Below are positions 5,682 to 6,143 of a stretch of 6,143 bases of DNA, piece by piece. The stretch's first letter is position 1. Every line of letters begins with the position of its first letter. A model generated the notes under the pieces. The model was not told the DNA's origin. It saw only the letters and a list, made by a program, of their open reading frames with translations, and made no database searches. Origin of the DNA: CAYRKT01 sp964425005 (lineage in GTDB: Bacteria > Synergistota > Synergistia > CAYRKT01); NCBI GenBank assembly GCA_964425005.1, contig CAYRKT010000088.1, positions 1 through 6,143 of the forward strand, written 5' to 3'. Position numbers and translations under genes: made by a program.

Positions 5682-6143
5682 ATGAAGGTGGAAGACCTCT
5701 TCTGGGAGCTGGAGGTGCTCTGCCCCAGGAAGTGGGCCGAGGGAGGCGATTTCTACGGTCCCTTCGTCTTCCTCGAGGGGGAGGAGGTATCGGGGCTTCT
5801 GGTCTGCCTGAACCTCACGGAGCGAGCGGTCAGGGAGGCCAGGAGGAGGGGTTTGAACTGCGTCCTGGTGCACCATCCCCCCGCGAGGGGCGGGGTGGAG
5901 CGCTTCTACGGCTCGAGTCCCCTCACGAGGGCTCTTTCGGCCTGTTTCTCGGGCAAGGTCTCGGCCTTCGTGCTCCACACCGCCTGGGACAGGGCTCCTG
6001 GGGGTCAGCCCCAGGCCCTGTGCGAGGCCCTGGGGGTTAAGTTCGTGTGCTCTCTGGAGAAGGACCTGGAGGGGGGGTACGGGGCGCTCGGGGAGTTCGA
6101 GGAGCCCGTCCCCTTCGAGGAGCTCCTGGCGCTGGTGGGGAGG
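5682..6143 (+). CDS. Nif3/YbgI (DUF34)-family metal-binding protein, 3'-truncated by the window
   Basis: A 154-codon open frame from ATG 5682 to the window edge, preceded by a strong Shine-Dalgarno GGAGGTGAT (5667-5675) with a 6-nt spacer. Nif3-like proteins form toroidal hexamers with a dinuclear metal site; many are annotated as GTP cyclohydrolase 1 type 2 or left without a defined function. Visible family marks are VLVHHPP (H64, H65, the first metal ligands), HTAWDRAPGG (residues 99-108, where HTNLDAAPGG is usual; D103 is a ligand position), and GALGEF (134-139, for the usual GRxGEL). The usual EWDNVGL near the N-terminus is replaced by KWAEGGDFYG, and the D of the ALDVT strand by Asn44, so it is a divergent member. 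The C-terminal His/Glu ligands would lie beyond the window. Only 38 nt separate it from the tRNA terminator and I see no clear promoter there. Confidence 0.8.
   Translation, partial: MKVEDLFWELEVLCPRKWAEGGDFYGPFVFLEGEEVSGLLVCLNLTERAVREARRRGLNCVLVHHPPARGGVERFYGSSPLTRALSACFSGKVSAFVLHTAWDRAPGGQPQALCEALGVKFVCSLEKDLEGGYGALGEFEEPVPFEELLALVGR

Noticed and set aside
5732..6040. + strand 102-codon open frame and the minus-strand frame 5634-5978
   Set aside because: Both overlap the Nif3-like frame that begins at 5682, which has conserved motifs and a strong ribosome site; the alternatives show neither.
1..6143. Mobile elements, CRISPR arrays, phage or defence genes
   Set aside because: No transposase, integrase, terminal inverted repeats, or repeat-spacer pattern seen; every long + strand frame is accounted for by housekeeping or Pho genes.

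Overview
The window is a GC-rich bacterial locus for high-affinity phosphate uptake and its control, read entirely on the + strand: phoR (3' part) - pstS - pstC - pstA - pstB - phoU, followed by a tRNA gene with a CAU anticodon, a Rho-independent terminator, and the first 154 codons of a Nif3/YbgI (DUF34)-family gene. The gene order and family signatures are those of a canonical Pho/Pst locus. I do not see a wholly new system here. The unusual content is in the cis-acting sequence and in the identity of the tRNA.

Organism: the CCA-encoding tRNA, the TATAAT promoter, the Shine-Dalgarno sites and the PAS-HisKA-HATPase kinase all say Bacteria. Codon use is distinctive: high GC, yet AGG is the main Arg codon (about 17 of 24 in phoU) and ATA the main Ile codon (22 of 36 Ile codons across pstC, pstA and phoU; ATT only once), with several TTG starts. 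In my experience this combination fits Synergistota (Thermanaerovibrio-like organisms). That is an inference from codon style, not a database match.

Layout: 1-1143 is the C-terminal 380 codons of a PhoR-type sensor kinase; the reading frame is open to the left edge. A tandem direct-repeat array with an 11-bp period (CTTAACC-like units, 1114-1153) overlaps the last phoR codons and is a likely Pho box driving pstS. 1205-2257 is pstS with a Sec signal peptide. 2284-3225 (pstC) and 3222-4061 (pstA) are the two permease subunits, overlapping by 4 nt. 4043-4801 is pstB, overlapping pstA by 19 nt. 4816-5463 is phoU. A 15-bp perfect inverted repeat lies inside the first codons of pstC, and its 3' arm could also pair with the pstC ribosome-binding site. 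5463-5487 holds GC hairpins just after phoU. 5488-5517 is a clear sigma-70-type promoter, 5529-5604 the tRNA, 5616-5643 its terminator, and 5682-6143 the truncated Nif3-like gene.

How it works together (established for the families): PstS captures periplasmic phosphate and PstCA/PstB2 import it using ATP. PhoU links transporter state to PhoR, which phosphorylates its response regulator (PhoB/PhoP, presumably encoded just left of the window) when phosphate is scarce. The regulator binds Pho boxes such as the one before pstS. The tRNA looks like tRNA-Ile2 (lysidine-modified, reading AUA), which would fit the ATA-heavy codon use of this genome. No mobile elements, CRISPR arrays or rRNA are visible, and no gene-free stretch exceeds 300 bases; the longest is phoU to the Nif3-like gene, 218 nt, filled by the tRNA unit.
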